Part shown: positions 42,626 through 52,549 of the stretch, one piece after another
Position numbering within the stretch: position 1 is the first letter of the stretch
Layout of the letters: the number at the start of each line of letters is the position of its first letter
Assembly: GCA_030692045.1 (NCBI GenBank)
Contig: JAUYCX010000035.1
Span: 1 to 64,000 of the forward strand
DNA: 64,000 bases
Source: Candidatus Omnitrophota bacterium
GTDB lineage: Bacteria; Omnitrophota; Gorgyraeia; JAUYCX01
Direction: 5' to 3'
The notes under the pieces: generated by a model
Told to the model about the DNA's origin: nothing
What the model saw: only the letters and a program-made list of their open reading frames with translations
The model's database searches: none
Translations under genes and position numbers: made by a program

Positions 42626-43288
42626 GTGGGTCAAAAGGTAAGCCCTTTAATCTTAAGGATTGGAATTATTAAGAATTGGCACAGCCTTTGGTATGGCCAT
42701 AAGAAGGATTTTGCTGATTTTATTCAGGAAGATTTAAAGATACGTAATTTTATAAAAAAGAAATTTTTACAAGCCGCAATTTCAAAAATAGTAATTGAGC
42801 GATTGGTAAATCAAATCAGGGTTAAGATTTTTTCAGCTCGGCCAGGCCTTATAATTGGAAGACACGGTGCGGACATTGAAAGACTTAGAGAGGATTTAAG
42901 AAATATTACTAACAAAGAACTGGTGATTGACATTGAAGAGGTTAAAGAGCCATCCCTTGAGGCGCAGTTGGTTGCAGAGAATATTACCTTTCAATTAGAA
43001 AAAAGAATTGCCTTCAGGCGCGCAATGAAAAGGGCAATTGAACAGACAATGTCAGGCGGGGGAAAGGGAATTAAGATTGTTTGTTCCGGCAGGTTAGGCG
43101 GGGCTGAGATGTCTCGTCAGGAATCTTATCGGGTAGGAAAAGTTCCGCTGCATACCTTCAGGGCAGATATCGATTACGGTTTTGCTGAAGCCTTGACAAC
43201 TTACGGCCTTATTGGTGTAAAGGTTTGGATTTATAGGGGAGATATTATATCAGAGAAAAAGAATGTTTCTGCGGTTAAGAAAATTTAA
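42626..43288 (+). CDS. rpsC: 30S ribosomal protein S3 (GTG start)
   Basis: [25 protein letters not shown] domain; [32 protein letters not shown]. Confidence 0.97.
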   Translation: MGQKVSPLILRIGIIKNWHSLWYGHKKDFADFIQEDLKIRNFIKKKFLQAAISKIVIERLVNQIRVKIFSARPGLIIGRHGADIERLREDLRNITNKELVIDIEEVKEPSLEAQLVAENITFQLEKRIAFRRAMKRAIEQTMSGGGKGIKIVCSGRLGGAEMSRQESYRVGKVPLHTFRADIDYGFAEALTTYGLIGVKVWIYRGDIISEKKNVSAVKKI

Positions 43289-43305
43289 GCCAAGGAGTCA
43301 AAGTA

Positions 43306-43722
43306 ATGGCAATGATGCCAAAGAGAGTAAAGTATCGTAAGGCACAACGAGGTTCGCGTTCTGGTATCGCAACCCGAGGCAATGAACTTAATTTTGGAGA
43401 GTTTGGATTAAAAGCTTTGGAAAATGCCTGGATAAAAAACAGTCAGATTGAGGCAGCGCGTGTGGTTCTAACCAGGCGCCTTAGACAAGGCGGAAAACTC
43501 TGGATTAGAATTTTTCCTGATAAGCCAGTAACTAAAAAGCCGGCTGAAACCAGAATGGGCAAGGGTAAAGGTGATTTAGACCATTGGGTAAGTGTAGTAA
43601 GAAGAGGAAGAATACTTTTTGAATTATTAGGAGTGCCTGAGGAACTTGCGCGTCAGGTTTTTCGCTTGGCTGCTTATAAGTTGCCCATAAAGACAAAATT
43701 TGTTTCGCGCCTGCATTCATAA
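43306..43722 (+). CDS. rplP: 50S ribosomal protein L16
   Basis: [35 protein letters not shown]. Confidence 0.97.
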   Translation: MAMMPKRVKYRKAQRGSRSGIATRGNELNFGEFGLKALENAWIKNSQIEAARVVLTRRLRQGGKLWIRIFPDKPVTKKPAETRMGKGKGDLDHWVSVVRRGRILFELLGVPEELARQVFRLAAYKLPIKTKFVSRLHS

Positions 43723-43727
43723 AACAG

Positions 43728-43928
43728 ATGGCTAAGATAAATGAACTAAGAGATTTAAGTAGTGAAGAATTAAGTCAGAAGTTAAAAGCTTTTAAAGAGG
43801 AGTTATTTAACCTTAATTATCAAAGAAAATTTGGCAGGGTAGAAAAACCACATCGCTTTCAGTTATTGAAGAAGGATATTGCCAGAATTAAAACAATTTT
43901 AAAGGAAAAGAAAACCAATGGAGCTTAG
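43728..43928 (+). CDS. rpmC: 50S ribosomal protein L29
   Basis: INELRDLSSEELSQKLKAFKEELFNLNYQRKFGRVEKPHRFQLLKKDIARIKTIL. Confidence 0.95.
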   Translation: MAKINELRDLSSEELSQKLKAFKEELFNLNYQRKFGRVEKPHRFQLLKKDIARIKTILKEKKTNGA

Positions 43929-44184
43929 AAGAGGAAAACGTAAGTTTAGACTAGGTATCGTTGTAAGCGATAAAATGAATAAGACCCGCGTTGTGCGAGT
44001 TGTTAGGCTTTCTCGCCATCCTAAATATTCTCGGATTATAAAAAGTTATATAAAATTTAAGGTTCATGATGAGAAGAATACCTCGAAGACTGGAGATAGA
44101 GTTAGGGTTATGGAAACCAGACCTTTGTCAAAAGAGAAGCATTGGACATTGGTTGAGGTTTTAGGCCAAAGCTCTAAAGGTTAA
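43918..44184 (+). CDS. rpsQ: 30S ribosomal protein S17
   Basis: [44 protein letters not shown]. Confidence 0.96.
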   Translation: MELRRGKRKFRLGIVVSDKMNKTRVVRVVRLSRHPKYSRIIKSYIKFKVHDEKNTSKTGDRVRVMETRPLSKEKHWTLVEVLGQSSKG

Positions 44185-44189
44185 AATTT

Positions 44190-44558
44190 ATGCTTCAGCT
44201 AAAATCAATTTTAGATGTAACAGATAATACAGGTGCTAGGCGCGCCTCATTTATTGGAGTGCTAGGATGCAGGGGGAAGGCAATAGGCGCAATTGGTGAT
44301 ATTATTAGGGTTAGCATTAAAGAGTCAATTCCCAATGCTGTTATAAAAAAAGGAGAAATGTCAAAGGCAGTTATTGTGCGAACTCGCGCTCCCATCAGAA
44401 GGCAGGATGGTTCTTATTTAAGATTTGACGCAAATGCTGTAGTATTAATTGATGACCAACTTAACCCTAAAGGAACCAGGGTTTTTGGGCCAGTCGCTAG
44501 GGAGTTAAGGGATAAGAATTTTATGAAAATTGTTTCTTTAGCACCAGAGGTAATTTAA
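44190..44558 (+). CDS. rplN: 50S ribosomal protein L14
   Basis: [27 protein letters not shown]14 signature. Confidence 0.97.
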   Translation: MLQLKSILDVTDNTGARRASFIGVLGCRGKAIGAIGDIIRVSIKESIPNAVIKKGEMSKAVIVRTRAPIRRQDGSYLRFDANAVVLIDDQLNPKGTRVFGPVARELRDKNFMKIVSLAPEVI

Positions 44559-44867
44559 ATGTTGGGCATAAGAAAAGATGATATTGTTTTTGTAACTACT
44601 GGCAAGGATAAAGGCAAGAAGGGGAAGGTTTTAAGGGTTTTGCCAAGTTTAAATAAAGCTATTGTAGAAAATATTAATTTGGTAAAAAAGAATCGCCGCA
44701 AAACTCAACAAGACCAGCAGGCAGGAATTATAGATATCGAATGCCCCATTAGCCTTAGTAATATAATGCTCCTTTGCAAAAGTTGTAATAGGCCTACTCG
44801 CATAGGCGTAAAAATTAACCCAGACGCAAAAGATAGATACTGTAAAAGGTGTAAAACTATAATTTAA
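44559..44867 (+). CDS. rplX: 50S ribosomal protein L24
   Basis: IRKDDIVFVTTGKDKGKKGKVLRVLPSLNKAIVENINLVKKNRRKTQQDQQAGIIDIECPI; C-terminal CKSC..CKRC. Confidence 0.96.
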   Translation: MLGIRKDDIVFVTTGKDKGKKGKVLRVLPSLNKAIVENINLVKKNRRKTQQDQQAGIIDIECPISLSNIMLLCKSCNRPTRIGVKINPDAKDRYCKRCKTII

Positions 44868-44868
44868 A

Positions 44869-45408
44869 ATGAAACCCAGATTTTTAGAAAAATATGAGCA
44901 GTTAATCGTTCCAACCGTTAAGGAAAAATTTGGCTTTAAGAATAGCTTGTGGGTTCCCCGTCTAAAAAAGATTGTCGTCAATATGGGTGTAGGCGAAGCG
45001 GTCACCGACATTAAAATTCTTGAAAAAACAATGGAAGAGCTTGCAACAATTACTGGCCAAAAGCCCATTATGCGCCGTGCAAAAAAGGCAATTGCCAATT
45101 TTAAAATTAGAGCGGGTTTACCTATTGGCTGCATGGTTACATTAAGAAAAAATATGATGTATGAATTTCTAGACCGCCTAATTAATGTGGCTTTGCCCAG
45201 AATTAGGGATTTTAATGGAGTGGCTAGAGATTCATTTGATGAAAGCGGTAATTACAGTTTGGGTTTAAAAGAACAAACGATTTTCCCTGAAATTGAATAC
45301 GATAAGATTCAGAGGGCTCAGGGAATGAATGTTACCCTTGTTTTTAACGGAAAAAATAAAGAAGAGACATTTGAGGTTTTACGATTGTTTGGTATGCCCT
45401 TCAAATGA
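44869..45408 (+). CDS. rplE: 50S ribosomal protein L5
   Basis: [53 protein letters not shown]. Confidence 0.97.
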   Translation: MKPRFLEKYEQLIVPTVKEKFGFKNSLWVPRLKKIVVNMGVGEAVTDIKILEKTMEELATITGQKPIMRRAKKAIANFKIRAGLPIGCMVTLRKNMMYEFLDRLINVALPRIRDFNGVARDSFDESGNYSLGLKEQTIFPEIEYDKIQRAQGMNVTLVFNGKNKEETFEVLRLFGMPFK

Positions 45409-45424
45409 GCGTATAGGTTACGTA

Positions 45425-45610
45425 ATGGCAAAAAAATCGCAGATTAATCGCTGGCTCAAAAAACAAAAATTCTCAACCAGAAAGCATAACCGTTGCCGTA
45501 GCTGTGGCAGATCAGGCGGGTATCTAAGACGCTTTGGTTTATGTCGGATTTGCTTTAGGGAGTTAGCTTGGAAGGGATTTATTCCGGGCGTTAAAAAAGC
45601 CAGCTGGTAG
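45425..45610 (+). CDS. rpsN: 30S ribosomal protein S14, zinc (type Z) form
   Basis: [61 protein letters not shown]. Confidence 0.96.
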   Translation: MAKKSQINRWLKKQKFSTRKHNRCRSCGRSGGYLRRFGLCRICFRELAWKGFIPGVKKASW

Positions 45611-45657
45611 GAAAATTTAGTTATGATAGTCTTTTTTAATGGATAAGAAAGGTTAAA

Positions 45658-46056
45658 ATGTCATTAAGCGACCCGATTGCAAATGGATTAACGATTATCA
45701 GAAACGCCTCTCGAGTGAAAAAAGAGAGCGCAGATATCCCAAGTAGCAAAATGTTTAAGGGTATTTTAGAGATTTTAAAAAATGAAGGCTATATTGATAA
45801 CTATCGCCAGATAGAAGATAAAAAGCAGGGAATTTTGCGCGTCTATTTTAAATTTACCGGCAATAATCAACCAGAGATTACGGGCCTGCGTAGAATTTCC
45901 AAGCCAGGGTCGCGCATTTTTGTTAAGGGCACAAAGCTGCCTAAGGTATTAAATGGTCTGGGAGTTGCCATAATTTCTACTTCCAAAGGAGTATTCTCAG
46001 ACAAACAGGCCAGAGAATTGAAGCTGGGTGGAGAGGTTATTTGTTATATTTGGTAA
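45658..46056 (+). CDS. rpsH: 30S ribosomal protein S8
   Basis: LSDPIANGLTIIRNAS; GVAIISTSKGVFSDKQARELKLGGEVICYIW. Confidence 0.97.
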   Translation: MSLSDPIANGLTIIRNASRVKKESADIPSSKMFKGILEILKNEGYIDNYRQIEDKKQGILRVYFKFTGNNQPEITGLRRISKPGSRIFVKGTKLPKVLNGLGVAIISTSKGVFSDKQARELKLGGEVICYIW

Positions 46057-46069
46057 GTGAGGATATTCA

Positions 46070-46609
46070 ATGTCGCGTATAGGTAAAAACCCCATTCTCA
46101 TTCCTGAAAATGTAAAGGTAAATATTGCCGAAAGCCAAGTTATAATTGAAGGTCCAAAAGGTAATCTAATCCAGGCAATTCCTACATATATTAAGGTTGA
46201 GGTTAAGGAAAATTCAATTATTGTTACTCGTTTAAATGAAACCAAACAAACAAAATCTAATCATGGCACAATCAGGGCTTTACTTTTTAATATGGTAAAA
46301 GGTGTGGTTGAGGGTTATCAAAAGGAGTTGGAGATTCAGGGGGTAGGGTTTCGAGCGCAAACTAAAGATAAAATTTTGAATATGCAGTTGGGGTTTACCC
46401 ACCCAGTGAATTTTCCTATTCCCGAAGATATAAAAATATCCACTCCTAAGCCAACCAACATAATTGTGCAGGGTATTGATAAATTTAAAGTGGGAGAAGT
46501 AGCCGCAAACATTAGAAGAGTTTTTCCTCCTGAGCCGTATAAAGGAAAGGGTATTAGATATGTTGGCGAATATGTCAGGAGAAAACAGGGCAAGTCAGTG
46601 ACTAAATAA
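46070..46609 (+). CDS. rplF: 50S ribosomal protein L6
   Basis: [40 protein letters not shown]. Confidence 0.97.
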   Translation: MSRIGKNPILIPENVKVNIAESQVIIEGPKGNLIQAIPTYIKVEVKENSIIVTRLNETKQTKSNHGTIRALLFNMVKGVVEGYQKELEIQGVGFRAQTKDKILNMQLGFTHPVNFPIPEDIKISTPKPTNIIVQGIDKFKVGEVAANIRRVFPPEPYKGKGIRYVGEYVRRKQGKSVTK

Positions 46610-46614
46610 ATAAA

Positions 46615-46977
46615 ATGGCAAAAAGTAAGTTAAGCTCTAAAATTGGCAGACACAAGAGAATTAGGAAAAAGGTTAGAGGCAATAAAGAAAGACCGCGTTT
46701 ATCTGTTTATCGAAGTCTAAAAAATATTTTCTGCTCGATAATAGACGATTCAATAGGTAAGACTCTTTTATCGGTTTCTACTTTGGATAAGGAACTGCGA
46801 AACACAATTAAATATGGCGGCAATATAAAGGCAGCAAATGCCTTGGGTAGTTTTTTAGCAAAGCAAGCTAAGGCAAAAGGAATAACTAAGGTTTGTTTTG
46901 ACCGTGGAGGATATATTTATCACGGTAGGATTAAGTCATTGGCTGAAGCAGCCAGAAAAGAAGGGTTGGAATTTTGA
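46615..46977 (+). CDS. rplR: 50S ribosomal protein L18
   Basis: [58 protein letters not shown]-like. Confidence 0.96.
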   Translation: MAKSKLSSKIGRHKRIRKKVRGNKERPRLSVYRSLKNIFCSIIDDSIGKTLLSVSTLDKELRNTIKYGGNIKAANALGSFLAKQAKAKGITKVCFDRGGYIYHGRIKSLAEAARKEGLEF

Positions 46978-47465
46978 TGGAAAATCCCCGAAAAAAAGAA
47001 ACTGAGTCACAAGAAATTATAGAAAGAATAGTTTCAATTAATCGTGTGGCAAAGGTTACTAAGGGCGGCAAAAAACTTTCCTTTAGCGCATTAGTTGTGG
47101 CTGGTGACGGTAAGGGCAGTGTTGGTGTTTTTCTAGGGAAGGCAAATGAAGTAGCAGATGCAATCCGTAAAGGCCTAGCTGGCGCTAAGAAAAATATGCT
47201 CAAGGTAAATTTGAAAGGCACAACTATTCCTCACGAAGTATTAGGCCATTTTGGTGCAGCTGTAGTTTTATTAAAACCAGCTTCTGAGGGAACAGGTGTT
47301 ATTGCAGCGGGTCCAGTGAGAGCGGTTTGTGAGGCTGTAGGTATTCGAGATATATTAACTAAATGCCATAGATCTAATAATCCTATTAATGTGATTAAGG
47401 CAACGTTAGAGGGTTTTATAAGATTAAAGCCAGCTAAAGAGATGCTTTCTGTAAAGAGCGGGTAA
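46977..47465 (+). CDS. rpsE: 30S ribosomal protein S5
   Basis: [42 protein letters not shown]. Confidence 0.97.
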   Translation: MENPRKKETESQEIIERIVSINRVAKVTKGGKKLSFSALVVAGDGKGSVGVFLGKANEVADAIRKGLAGAKKNMLKVNLKGTTIPHEVLGHFGAAVVLLKPASEGTGVIAAGPVRAVCEAVGIRDILTKCHRSNNPINVIKATLEGFIRLKPAKEMLSVKSG

Positions 47466-47469
47466 TCAT

Positions 47470-47925
47470 ATGCAATTGCATGAATTAATATCTCCCTATG
47501 GAAGCCATAAAAGGCGAAAGATTGTAGGCCGGGGCCCTAGCTCAGGCCATGGCAAGACTGCTTGCCGTGGCTCCAATGGACAAAATGCACGTTCAGGCAC
47601 ACGCAGGCGTCCAGGATTTGAAGGCGGGCAAATGCCTTTAATTCGTCGTGTGCCCAAACGCGGTTTTAATCGCAAATTTCCTAAGGAAGTTCAAATTGTA
47701 AATTTAAAGAGCTTTACTCTTTTTAAGGAAGATAGCGTTATTTCTCCTGAAATTCTCCAAGAAAAGGGTTTAATCAAAGATAAGGGTGGCTTAATAAAAA
47801 TTTTAGGCAGCGGAGAAATACATAAACCTTTGGTTATAAAAGCACATAATTTTTCACAGGGCGCAAAAGAAAAGATTGAAAAGGCAGGCGGCAAAGTAGA
47901 GATTATCCCATGCTTAAAGCGTTAG
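47470..47925 (+). CDS. rplO: 50S ribosomal protein L15
   Basis: KIVGRGPSSGHGKTACRGSNGQNARSGTRRRPGFEGGQMPLIRRVPKRGF. Confidence 0.97.
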   Translation: MQLHELISPYGSHKRRKIVGRGPSSGHGKTACRGSNGQNARSGTRRRPGFEGGQMPLIRRVPKRGFNRKFPKEVQIVNLKSFTLFKEDSVISPEILQEKGLIKDKGGLIKILGSGEIHKPLVIKAHNFSQGAKEKIEKAGGKVEIIPCLKR

Positions 47926-49256
47926 CCAATTCCTTTAAGATTCCTGAACTAAAGAAGCGATTGCTTTTTACTTTAGGTCTTTTGTGCGCATATAGAATAG
48001 GTTGTTATATTCCTACTCCTGGGATTGATGGCAAGGCATTATCAGAATTTTTTAGCCAAATAAACCGTACTCAGGGTGGCACGCTCTTTGGCATAATGAA
48101 TATGTTTTCTGGTGGAGCAATGGAGCGCTTAACTGTTTTCGCATTAGGCATTATGCCTTATATTTCAAGCTCGATTATCTTACAACTTTTGACCGCGGTT
48201 ATCCCAGCTTTAGAAAAAATCGCCAAGGAAGGGAAAAGCGGATATCAAAAGATAAATCAATATACCAGATACGGCACAGTTATCTTGGCAATAATACAAT
48301 CGTATTTTATTGCTTTATGGCTGGAGAAGCTGGGGATGCAGGAAGGCATTAGGATAGTCAGTTCTCCAGGATTGGGTTTTAGATTATTGACACTTATCAC
48401 ACTAACTGCTGGAACAATAGTTTTAATGTGGTTAGGTGAACAAATTCAGGAAAGAGGCATTGGAAATGGCATTTCTTTGGTGATTACAGCTGGCATAATC
48501 TCTAGAATTCCTGCAGCAATTTACGAGTTGATAGTTTTGCTTTCGCCTAAGAATGTCTCTTTAAGGCAAATTCAGCCTTTTACGCTGCTAATAATGGTGG
48601 TTCTTTTATTTGGGGTTATTTTTTCTGTTACCTTGATTACGCAAGGACAGCGTAAGATTCCTGTTCAATATGCTCGTCGTATTGTGGGTAGAAAAGTCTA
48701 TGGTGGACAGAGTACCTACATTCCTTTAAAGGTGGATACCTCGGGTGTAATTGCGATTATCTTTGCCCAGTCAATAATTTTATTTCCAGCAACCCTGGCT
48801 AGCTTTATTCCTAACCCTGCGTTTCAAAGATTTTCTCAGGCATTAGTGAGGGGTCATTTTGCATATACATTTTTTTATGCCATTCTAATAATTTTCTTTT
48901 GTTATTTTTATACAGCGATTGTATTCAATCCCATAGAAGTAGCTGATAATATGAAAAAATATGGAGGTTTTATTCCAGGGATTAGGCCAGGAGGATCTAC
49001 TGCCGAATTTTTGGATTTTGTAATGACACGTATAACCTTGGCTGGAGCTTTGTTTGTAACATTCATTGCCATTTTCCCAGATTTTCTTATGGCATGGTTA
49101 AAGGTTCCCTACCTGGTGGCTTCGTTTTTTGGGGGCACTGGTATATTGATTGTGGTGGGGGTTATGTTAGATACAATGAAACAGATTGAATCACATCTTT
49201 TAATGCGCCACTACGAGGGATTTATGAAGTCAGGACAGTTTAGGGGGAGACGTTGA
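47910..49256 (+). CDS. secY: Preprotein translocase subunit SecY
   Basis: 448 aa, multiple TM; RIPAAIYELI, GQRKIPVQYARRIVG, FNPIEVADNMKKYGGFIPGIRPG. Confidence 0.97.
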   Translation: MLKALANSFKIPELKKRLLFTLGLLCAYRIGCYIPTPGIDGKALSEFFSQINRTQGGTLFGIMNMFSGGAMERLTVFALGIMPYISSSIILQLLTAVIPALEKIAKEGKSGYQKINQYTRYGTVILAIIQSYFIALWLEKLGMQEGIRIVSSPGLGFRLLTLITLTAGTIVLMWLGEQIQERGIGNGISLVITAGIISRIPAAIYELIVLLSPKNVSLRQIQPFTLLIMVVLLFGVIFSVTLITQGQRKIPVQYARRIVGRKVYGGQSTYIPLKVDTSGVIAIIFAQSIILFPATLASFIPNPAFQRFSQALVRGHFAYTFFYAILIIFFCYFYTAIVFNPIEVADNMKKYGGFIPGIRPGGSTAEFLDFVMTRITLAGALFVTFIAIFPDFLMAWLKVPYLVASFFGGTGILIVVGVMLDTMKQIESHLLMRHYEGFMKSGQFRGRR

Positions 49257-49909
49257 ATTTGATTCTTTTAGGTCCCCCAGGAGCTGGTAAAGGAACACAA
49301 GCAAAGTTGTTAAGTGAGGGCTTAGGACTTTGGCATATTTCTACTGGTGATATTCTAAGGGAAGAGCTTAAAGCAGGCTCTGATTTAGGTTGCCTGGCTA
49401 AAACATTTATTGATAAGGGAGAGCTTGTTCCAGATAGTTTGGTTATAAAGTTAATCGAGAAAAAAATCTTGGAAGCGAAGGGTAAAAATGGTTTTATTCT
49501 CGACGGGTTTCCCAGAAATTTAGCCCAGGCCAAAAGTTTGGATAGCATATTTAAAATTTATAATTTATCCATAGATTGGGTAATTTATTTTGAGGCATCA
49601 CAGAAAACAATTGTTCAGCGCTTAAGTGGTAGACGAGTATGCAAAGTTTGCTTTGCCAATTTCCATTTGAATAATATGCCCCCTAAAAAAGAAAACATCT
49701 GCGACTACTGTGGGGGTGAATTGTATCAACGCCCCGATGACAATGAAGAAACAATTAAGAATAGATTACGGGTTTATCTTAAAAGCGCATCTCTCCTCAT
49801 TGATTATTATGAAAAACAGAAAAAGTTATTCAAGGTAAACGCAGATTTTAATGCAGAAAAAGTTTATCAAATTTTACTTAAAACCTTTGAAGAAAAGAAG
49901 CCAAATTGA
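49253..49909 (+). CDS. adk: Adenylate kinase, zinc-LID type (TTG start)
   Basis: LILLGPPGAGKGTQAKLL; LID CKVCFANFHLNNMPPKKENICDYCGG. Confidence 0.95.
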   Translation: MNLILLGPPGAGKGTQAKLLSEGLGLWHISTGDILREELKAGSDLGCLAKTFIDKGELVPDSLVIKLIEKKILEAKGKNGFILDGFPRNLAQAKSLDSIFKIYNLSIDWVIYFEASQKTIVQRLSGRRVCKVCFANFHLNNMPPKKENICDYCGGELYQRPDDNEETIKNRLRVYLKSASLLIDYYEKQKKLFKVNADFNAEKVYQILLKTFEEKKPN

Positions 49910-50649
49910 TTGAAATTAAGACGAAAGAAGAGATTGAGATAATGAAAAGAAATGGCAAGGTTTTGGCAAAGATTTCCCAGAATATCAAGTCAAGTATCCA
50001 GCCAGGAATGACTACGCTTGAAATTGACCATTTAGCTTCTGATTTAATTCAAAAGGAAGAAGCGCTTCCTGCATTTAAGGGCTATCGGGGTTTTCCGGCA
50101 AATATCTGCATTTCAGTTAATGAAGAAGTTGTGCATGGCATACCCACAGAAAAAAGGCTTAATTTTGGTGACATTGTAAGCATTGATATAGGCCTTAAGA
50201 AAGATGGCTATTTTGCGGATATGGCTTTTACAGTTGCCTTAGGGAAAGTAAGCTCTTCCTTAAATAAACTAATTGATGTAACCAGGAAGGCATTGGATTT
50301 AGGAATAAGACAAGCTAAGGTCAATAACCATTTGATGGATATCTCTTATGCTATACAAAGTTATGCGGAGGCAAAGGGTTTTTCTGTGGTAAGGGATTTT
50401 GTGGGACACGGCATAGGAAAGAAAATGCACGAAGACCCAGAAGTGCCAAACTTCGGCAAACCCCATACAGGGCCAAAGTTACAAGAAGGATTTGTCTTGG
50501 CAATTGAGCCAATGGTTAATATTGGTTCTTGGGAAGTAGTGGTTGAGGCAAATGGTTGGACAGCCAGAACAAAAGATAGGCTTGCTTCAGCTCATTTTGA
50601 GCACACCATTGCCATAACCAGAAACGGACCAGAGATTTTAACCCAGTAG
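49906..50649 (+). CDS. map: Methionine aminopeptidase type I (TTG start)
   Basis: EIEIMKRNGKVLAKI; GHGIGKKMHEDPEVPNFG; VLAIEPMVNIG. Confidence 0.96.
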   Translation: MIEIKTKEEIEIMKRNGKVLAKISQNIKSSIQPGMTTLEIDHLASDLIQKEEALPAFKGYRGFPANICISVNEEVVHGIPTEKRLNFGDIVSIDIGLKKDGYFADMAFTVALGKVSSSLNKLIDVTRKALDLGIRQAKVNNHLMDISYAIQSYAEAKGFSVVRDFVGHGIGKKMHEDPEVPNFGKPHTGPKLQEGFVLAIEPMVNIGSWEVVVEANGWTARTKDRLASAHFEHTIAITRNGPEILTQ

Positions 50650-50670
50650 AACGAATCGGGATTAAGTATT

Positions 50671-50889
50671 ATGCCTAAAGAAGAACTAATCGAAACTGAG
50701 GGCAAAATTTTGGAATCATTGCCAAATGCGATGTTTAGGGTAGAATTGGATAACGGACATAAAGTGCTAGCGCATATTTCTGGAAAAATAAGGATGCATT
50801 TTATTAGAATTCTTCCAGGAGACAGGGTTAAATTAGAGTTGTCACCTTATGATTTAAGTAGAGGTAGAATAGTCTACAGAGTGAAATAA
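50671..50889 (+). CDS. infA: Translation initiation factor IF-1
   Basis: [63 protein letters not shown]. Confidence 0.97.
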   Translation: MPKEELIETEGKILESLPNAMFRVELDNGHKVLAHISGKIRMHFIRILPGDRVKLELSPYDLSRGRIVYRVK

Positions 50890-51002
50890 TGAAGGTTAAA
50901 GCCTCAGTAAAAAAAATCTGTAATCGCTGCAAAATTGTAAGGCGTTTTGGAATAGTAAGGGTTATTTGCGTAAATCCAAAGCATAAACAAAGGCAGGGAT
51001 AA
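50889..51002 (+). CDS. rpmJ: 50S ribosomal protein L36 (zinc form); not in supplied ORF track
   Basis: [37 protein letters not shown]; start overlaps infA stop (TAATG). Confidence 0.96.
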   Translation: MKVKASVKKICNRCKIVRRFGIVRVICVNPKHKQRQG

Positions 51003-51005
51003 TTT

Positions 51006-51038
51006 AAGTAAAAAGTAAAAAGGAAGAAGGAAGAAGGT
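51006..51038 (+). repeat. A-rich short repeat (AGTAAAAAG / GGAAGAA units) upstream of rpsM
   Basis: AAGTAAAAAGTAAAAAGGAAGAAGGAAGAAGGT. Confidence 0.6.
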
Positions 51039-51041
51039 ATT

Positions 51042-51428
51042 ATGGCAAGAATTTTAGGCATTGATTTACCCAAAGAAAAACGCATTGAAATTGCGCTTAC
51101 CTATCTTTATGGTATTGGTCGTTCTACTTCCAATAAGATCTTAAAAGAAACTGGTGTTAATCCGGATAAGCGCGCAAAGGATTTAACTGAAGAAGAAATC
51201 TCTAAAATAACTGCTGTTATTCAGAAAAATTACAAGGCAGAAGGAGACCTGCGCCGAGAAATTACTCAGAATATTAGACGCCTTATTGATATTGGCTGTT
51301 ATCGCGGTATGAGACATAAAAAGGGTCTTCCTGTTCGAGGACAGCGAACCCGTACCAATGCCAGAACACGCAAGGGTCCAAGGCGCGCAGTCGGCACTAT
51401 GAAGAAAAAAGAGGAGACAAAAGCATAA
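51042..51428 (+). CDS. rpsM: 30S ribosomal protein S13
   Basis: [60 protein letters not shown]. Confidence 0.97.
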   Translation: MARILGIDLPKEKRIEIALTYLYGIGRSTSNKILKETGVNPDKRAKDLTEEEISKITAVIQKNYKAEGDLRREITQNIRRLIDIGCYRGMRHKKGLPVRGQRTRTNARTRKGPRRAVGTMKKKEETKA

Positions 51429-51429
51429 T

Positions 51430-51816
51430 ATGGCTAAAGACAAAACAAAAAAGAAAAAAACAATCTTAGGTTCCACTAGCGGCATAGTTCATATTCAGGC
51501 AACATTTAATAACACCATAGTTACAATTACTGATAAACAAGGCAATGTAATTGTCTGGTCAAGCCCAGGGATTGTGGGATTTAGTGGTTCAAAAAAGTCT
51601 ACTCCTTTTGCCGCGCAGGTAGCTGCAGCTGATGCAGCCAAGAAGGCAAAGGATGCTGGTATTCAAGAAGTTGAAGTTTATGTCAAAGGTCCTGGTTCTG
51701 GAAGGGAATCAGCTATTAGAGCTCTACAAGCTGGCGGATTGTCCATCACTTCCATAAAAGATATTACACCCATTCCTCATAATGGATGTCGTCCCAGAAA
51801 AAGACGCAGGGTTTAA
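51430..51816 (+). CDS. rpsK: 30S ribosomal protein S11
   Basis: [48 protein letters not shown]. Confidence 0.97.
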   Translation: MAKDKTKKKKTILGSTSGIVHIQATFNNTIVTITDKQGNVIVWSSPGIVGFSGSKKSTPFAAQVAAADAAKKAKDAGIQEVEVYVKGPGSGRESAIRALQAGGLSITSIKDITPIPHNGCRPRKRRRV

Positions 51817-51877
51817 TCTAAAAGTAATCCATCTTCACTAAAGTTTCGTTTTACTAAGGCGGATAAAAAGGAGAATA

Positions 51878-52504
51878 ATGGCAAGGGATACAGGACCAAA
51901 TTGCAGACAGTGTAGGCGTGAGGGCATGAAGCTTTTTTTAAAAGGCATAAAATGCACAACCGAAAAATGCCCATTTGTCAGGCGTCAGTATGCTCCGGGT
52001 CAACACGGACAGAAGAGGTCAAAGCTGTCAAACTATGCTCAGCAGTTAAGAGAAAAACAAAAGGTAAAAAGAATTTATGGTTTGATGGAAAAGCAGTTTA
52101 GGACATATTTCTTAAAGGCTTCTAAATCTAAGGGTGTAACTGGAAAAATGCTTTTGCAGTTGTTGGAGCGTAGGTTAGACAATGTGATTTTTCAGATGCG
52201 CCTTGCCACATCCCGTCAAGAAGCGAGACAAATTGTAAATCATGGCTTTGTTTATGTTAATGGCCAGAGAGTAAATGTGCCTTCATTTTTAGTTAAGACC
52301 CAAGATTCCATTGAATTAAAACTTAAACAAAAGAATTTGAAGAATATCAAAGAGAATATTGAGGTTTCACAGCAGAGGAGTGTTCCTTCGTGGCTGGAGG
52401 TAGATTTTGAGAATTTCAAAGGAAAGGTTATTCGACTTCCAGAAAGAGAAGATATACAACTTCCCATCCGCGAGCAGTTGATTGTTGAGCTTTATTCGAA
52501 GTAA
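51878..52504 (+). CDS. rpsD: 30S ribosomal protein S4, zinc form
   Basis: MARDTGPNCRQCRREGMKLFLKGIKCTTEKCPFVRRQYAPGQHG; S4 domain. Confidence 0.97.
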   Translation: MARDTGPNCRQCRREGMKLFLKGIKCTTEKCPFVRRQYAPGQHGQKRSKLSNYAQQLREKQKVKRIYGLMEKQFRTYFLKASKSKGVTGKMLLQLLERRLDNVIFQMRLATSRQEARQIVNHGFVYVNGQRVNVPSFLVKTQDSIELKLKQKNLKNIKENIEVSQQRSVPSWLEVDFENFKGKVIRLPEREDIQLPIREQLIVELYSK

Positions 52505-52509
52505 AATTC

Positions 52510-52532
52510 TTCCCGACGTTTCGTCGGGTTCA
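52510..52532 (+). other. Short perfect hairpin between rpsD and rpoA
   Basis: CCCGACG-TTT-CGTCGGG followed by TTCATTTGAGGAGG, which resembles the right end of the junction elements. Confidence 0.6.
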
Positions 52533-52549
52533 TTTGAGGAGGATAAAAA

